From NCBI GenBank assembly GCA_947396885.1, contig OX377206.1, forward strand, positions 47,537,631 to 47,601,630: a stretch of 64,000 bases of DNA, given 5' to 3'. Origin of the DNA: Heligmosomoides polygyrus polygyrus. Its lineage: Eukaryota; Nematoda; Chromadorea; Rhabditida; Heligmosomidae. Position numbers and translations under genes: made by a program. The stretch's first letter is position 1; every line of letters starts with the position of its first letter. This document shows, piece by piece, positions 62,513 through 64,000 of this stretch. The notes under the pieces are model-generated. The model was not told where the DNA came from and did not search any database. It saw only the letters and a program-made list of their open reading frames with translations.

Positions 62513-63841
62513 GTGGCTGTTGCAAAAGCCACTCATTATGGAGATGTCAACGAGAACCTCGAGTCACGCGATGGTGAGCGGTATCTGTACCGACTTGCAA
62601 AGTTTCGCCAACGGCAGACCGGGGATATTGAGAAGTTCCTTGGCATCAATGATGAGAACGGTCATCTTCTTACGCACCGCAAGAAGGCATTGAAGCGATG
62701 GCGCGACTACTTTGAGGAAATCTCTACGGTGGAATTTCCTCATCCAGCCATCCCTTCAACGGCTCCAACCCACGGCCCCGTTCAGAAGATCACCGCGGAA
62801 GAGATTGGGGCGGCTTTGAAGAAGATGAGGCCAGGCAAAGCAACTGGGCCCGACGACGTGGCAGCTGATTTATGGAAGTCCAAGTTCTGGTACCCTGCTG
62901 AGTGGTTGGCGAAGTTCTTTAATCAGGTGGTGGCGGAGAAGAAAGTGAGTGCTGGCGCCAAAGTACGTCGATTCCGATTTGGAAGAAAGGGCAGTCCTGC
63001 TGACTGCTCCAATTACCGTCCGATTTGCTTGCTCTCGCACAGCATGAAGATCTTTGAGCGAATTGTCGATGGTCGAATTCGTGACGTCGTCCAGCTTTCC
63101 AGCAATCAGTGCGGTTTCGTAGCTGGCTGTGGCACCGTTGATGCCATTCACGCCGCCCGCCTCCTGATAGAGAAGAATCGTGAGAAACAGAGGCCAGTGC
63201 ATATCGCATTTCTCGACTTGGAGAAGGCCTTTGACCGTGTACCGCGTGAGGTTATATGGTACGCCTTGCGACAACACAACGTACCTGAGGAACTTATAGA
63301 GAGGGTGCGAATTCTCTACTCTTGCCCAAAGAGTCGAGTTCAAGCTGCAGCTGGAACCTCGATGGAGTTTTCCATCTCTGTCGGGGTACACCAGGGTTCT
63401 GCGCTTTCCCCACTCCTCTTTGTTGTCGTCATGGATGCCATCACACGAGATCTTCAGAAGCCCGTCCCCTGGACGTTGCTTTATGCCGATGACGTGATGC
63501 TCGCTAGCGAAGATAAAGGTGAAGTCGAGCGAGAGGTGCAAGCTTGGTGTGGTCGCTTGGAGCGGTTTGGACTCAAACTGAACGTGAAGAAGACCGAATA
63601 TCTAACGACAGACGTTACTGAGTCTAGCTCCATCAAGGTTAGCGGCATAGAGCTTCCACGCACTGCGGTCTTTAAGTATCTGGGATCAGCAGTCGCGTCT
63701 GACGGCAGACTTATGGTCGAAGTGAATTCACGCGTGAGTGCAGCTTGGTCCAAGTGGCGCTCGTTGACTGGCGTGCTCTCGACAAGAAGATACCATAGCG
63801 CTTTAAGTCGAAGATCTACAGAGCAGTCATCCGGCCGATAG
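62513..63841 (+). pseudogene. RTE reverse transcriptase, near full-length ORF
   Basis: The open stretch of 442 codons covers the fingers and palm. Visible in order are GKATGPDDV (residues 108-116), NYRPICLLS (167-175), LDLEKAFDRVPR (234-245, first catalytic D), GVHQGSALSPLLF (291-303), LYADDVML (323-330, the catalytic DD pair), LKLNVKKTEYL (354-364) and KYLGS (388-392). The catalytic aspartates are intact. Residues 145-160 are out of frame: reading one base over between about 62,948 and 62,990 restores WRQSTSIPIWKKG, the expected sequence before NYRPI. Two compensating indels therefore scramble this strand. The last 10-20 codons also leave the family frame. The first ATG used here is arbitrary, since the protein is part of a longer polyprotein. 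Confidence 0.9.
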
Positions 63842-64000
63842 CGATGAACGGCGCTGAGTGTTGGCCTGTGACCAAGGAAGTTGAAACGAGCCTCAGCATC
63901 ATGGAGACAAAGATGCTGCGCTGGACGGCCGGAGTCACGCGCATGGACCGCATCCGAAACGATGCCATTCGGCAGAAGTTCGGTGTCGCGCCGATAGCGG
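63784..64000 (+). pseudogene. RTE C-terminal region, truncated by window end
   Basis: Frame 1 from 63,784 reads KKIP, a TAG stop at 63,796-63,798 where a glutamate codon is usual, then RFKSKIYRAVIRPIAMNGAE and CWPVTKEVETSLSIMETKML. RWTAGVTRMDRIRNDAIRQ follows, matching the family's thumb and C-terminal region. It continues open to the last base, so the 3' end lies outside. Confidence 0.85.

Larger units (their letters stand above)
61209..64000 (+). mobile_element. RTE-type non-LTR retrotransposon, decayed, cut by the window edge
   Basis: Endonuclease, linker, reverse transcriptase and C-terminal region follow one another on the plus strand in frames 1, 2, 1, 2 and 1. That implies frameshifts near 61,765, 62,130, 62,465 and 63,778. 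A single polyprotein with an apurinic-like endonuclease followed by reverse transcriptase, with no separate first ORF visible, fits the RTE clade. About 240 bp before the endonuclease (61,209-61,450) would be 5' untranslated sequence. The true 5' end is not defined. The protein differs from the LINE fragment at 43,783. Confidence 0.88.

Overview
The window reads as eukaryotic, most likely from a clade V (strongylid, hookworm-like) nematode. The grounds are intron-like gaps of 44 and 65 bp, RTE-type, Penelope-like, piggyBac and Tc1 relics of the kinds common in these genomes, and a 13-base match to the 3' part of the nematode spliced leader SL1. This is inference from family resemblance; no ribosomal, mitochondrial or other diagnostic gene is present, and I found no intact host gene.

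Region 1 (1 to about 42,272) is one uninterrupted satellite array that already runs at the left edge. Its monomer is 84 bp, itself a dimer of two 42-bp halves that match at 28 of 42 positions. Monomers are organised into nested higher-order repeats of about 579, 663, 1,912, 2,408, 2,626 and 4,616/4,783 bp. Because 42 and 84 are multiples of three and the consensus is open in five of six frames, the array throws up hundreds of long but apparently meaningless ORFs on both strands (up to 868 codons). The right edge (about 40,650-42,272) is more diverged, then the satellite stops sharply.

Region 2 (42,273-52,328) is AT-richer, gene-poor DNA littered with decayed transposons. It holds a LINE reverse-transcriptase fragment (43,783-44,310) and a LINE C-terminal remnant (46,265-46,545), separated by about 2 kb. 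Between them lies a piggyBac-type deletion derivative with perfect 20-bp terminal repeats and TTAA duplications. Two Penelope-like element fragments follow in head-to-head orientation (49,547-51,762).

Region 3 (52,329-61,182) is a run of four inverted-repeat structures. The first is a 5.8-kb Tc1-like element with terminal inverted repeats of about 1 kb. Inside, it carries a transposase pseudogene and a second, divergently oriented gene coding for a coiled-coil protein of unknown function. It is followed by a diverged 1.2-kb inverted repeat with an exon-like loop, a 1.45-kb palindrome built from two tRNA-derived SINE-like copies, and a 160-bp structure with 45-bp inverted repeats.

Region 4 (61,209-64,000) is an RTE-clade non-LTR retrotransposon. 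Its apurinic-like endonuclease, reverse transcriptase and C-terminal region are all recognisable but broken by frameshifts, and it runs off the right edge. The most unusual items are the long-armed, two-gene Tc1-like element and the hierarchical 84-bp satellite.
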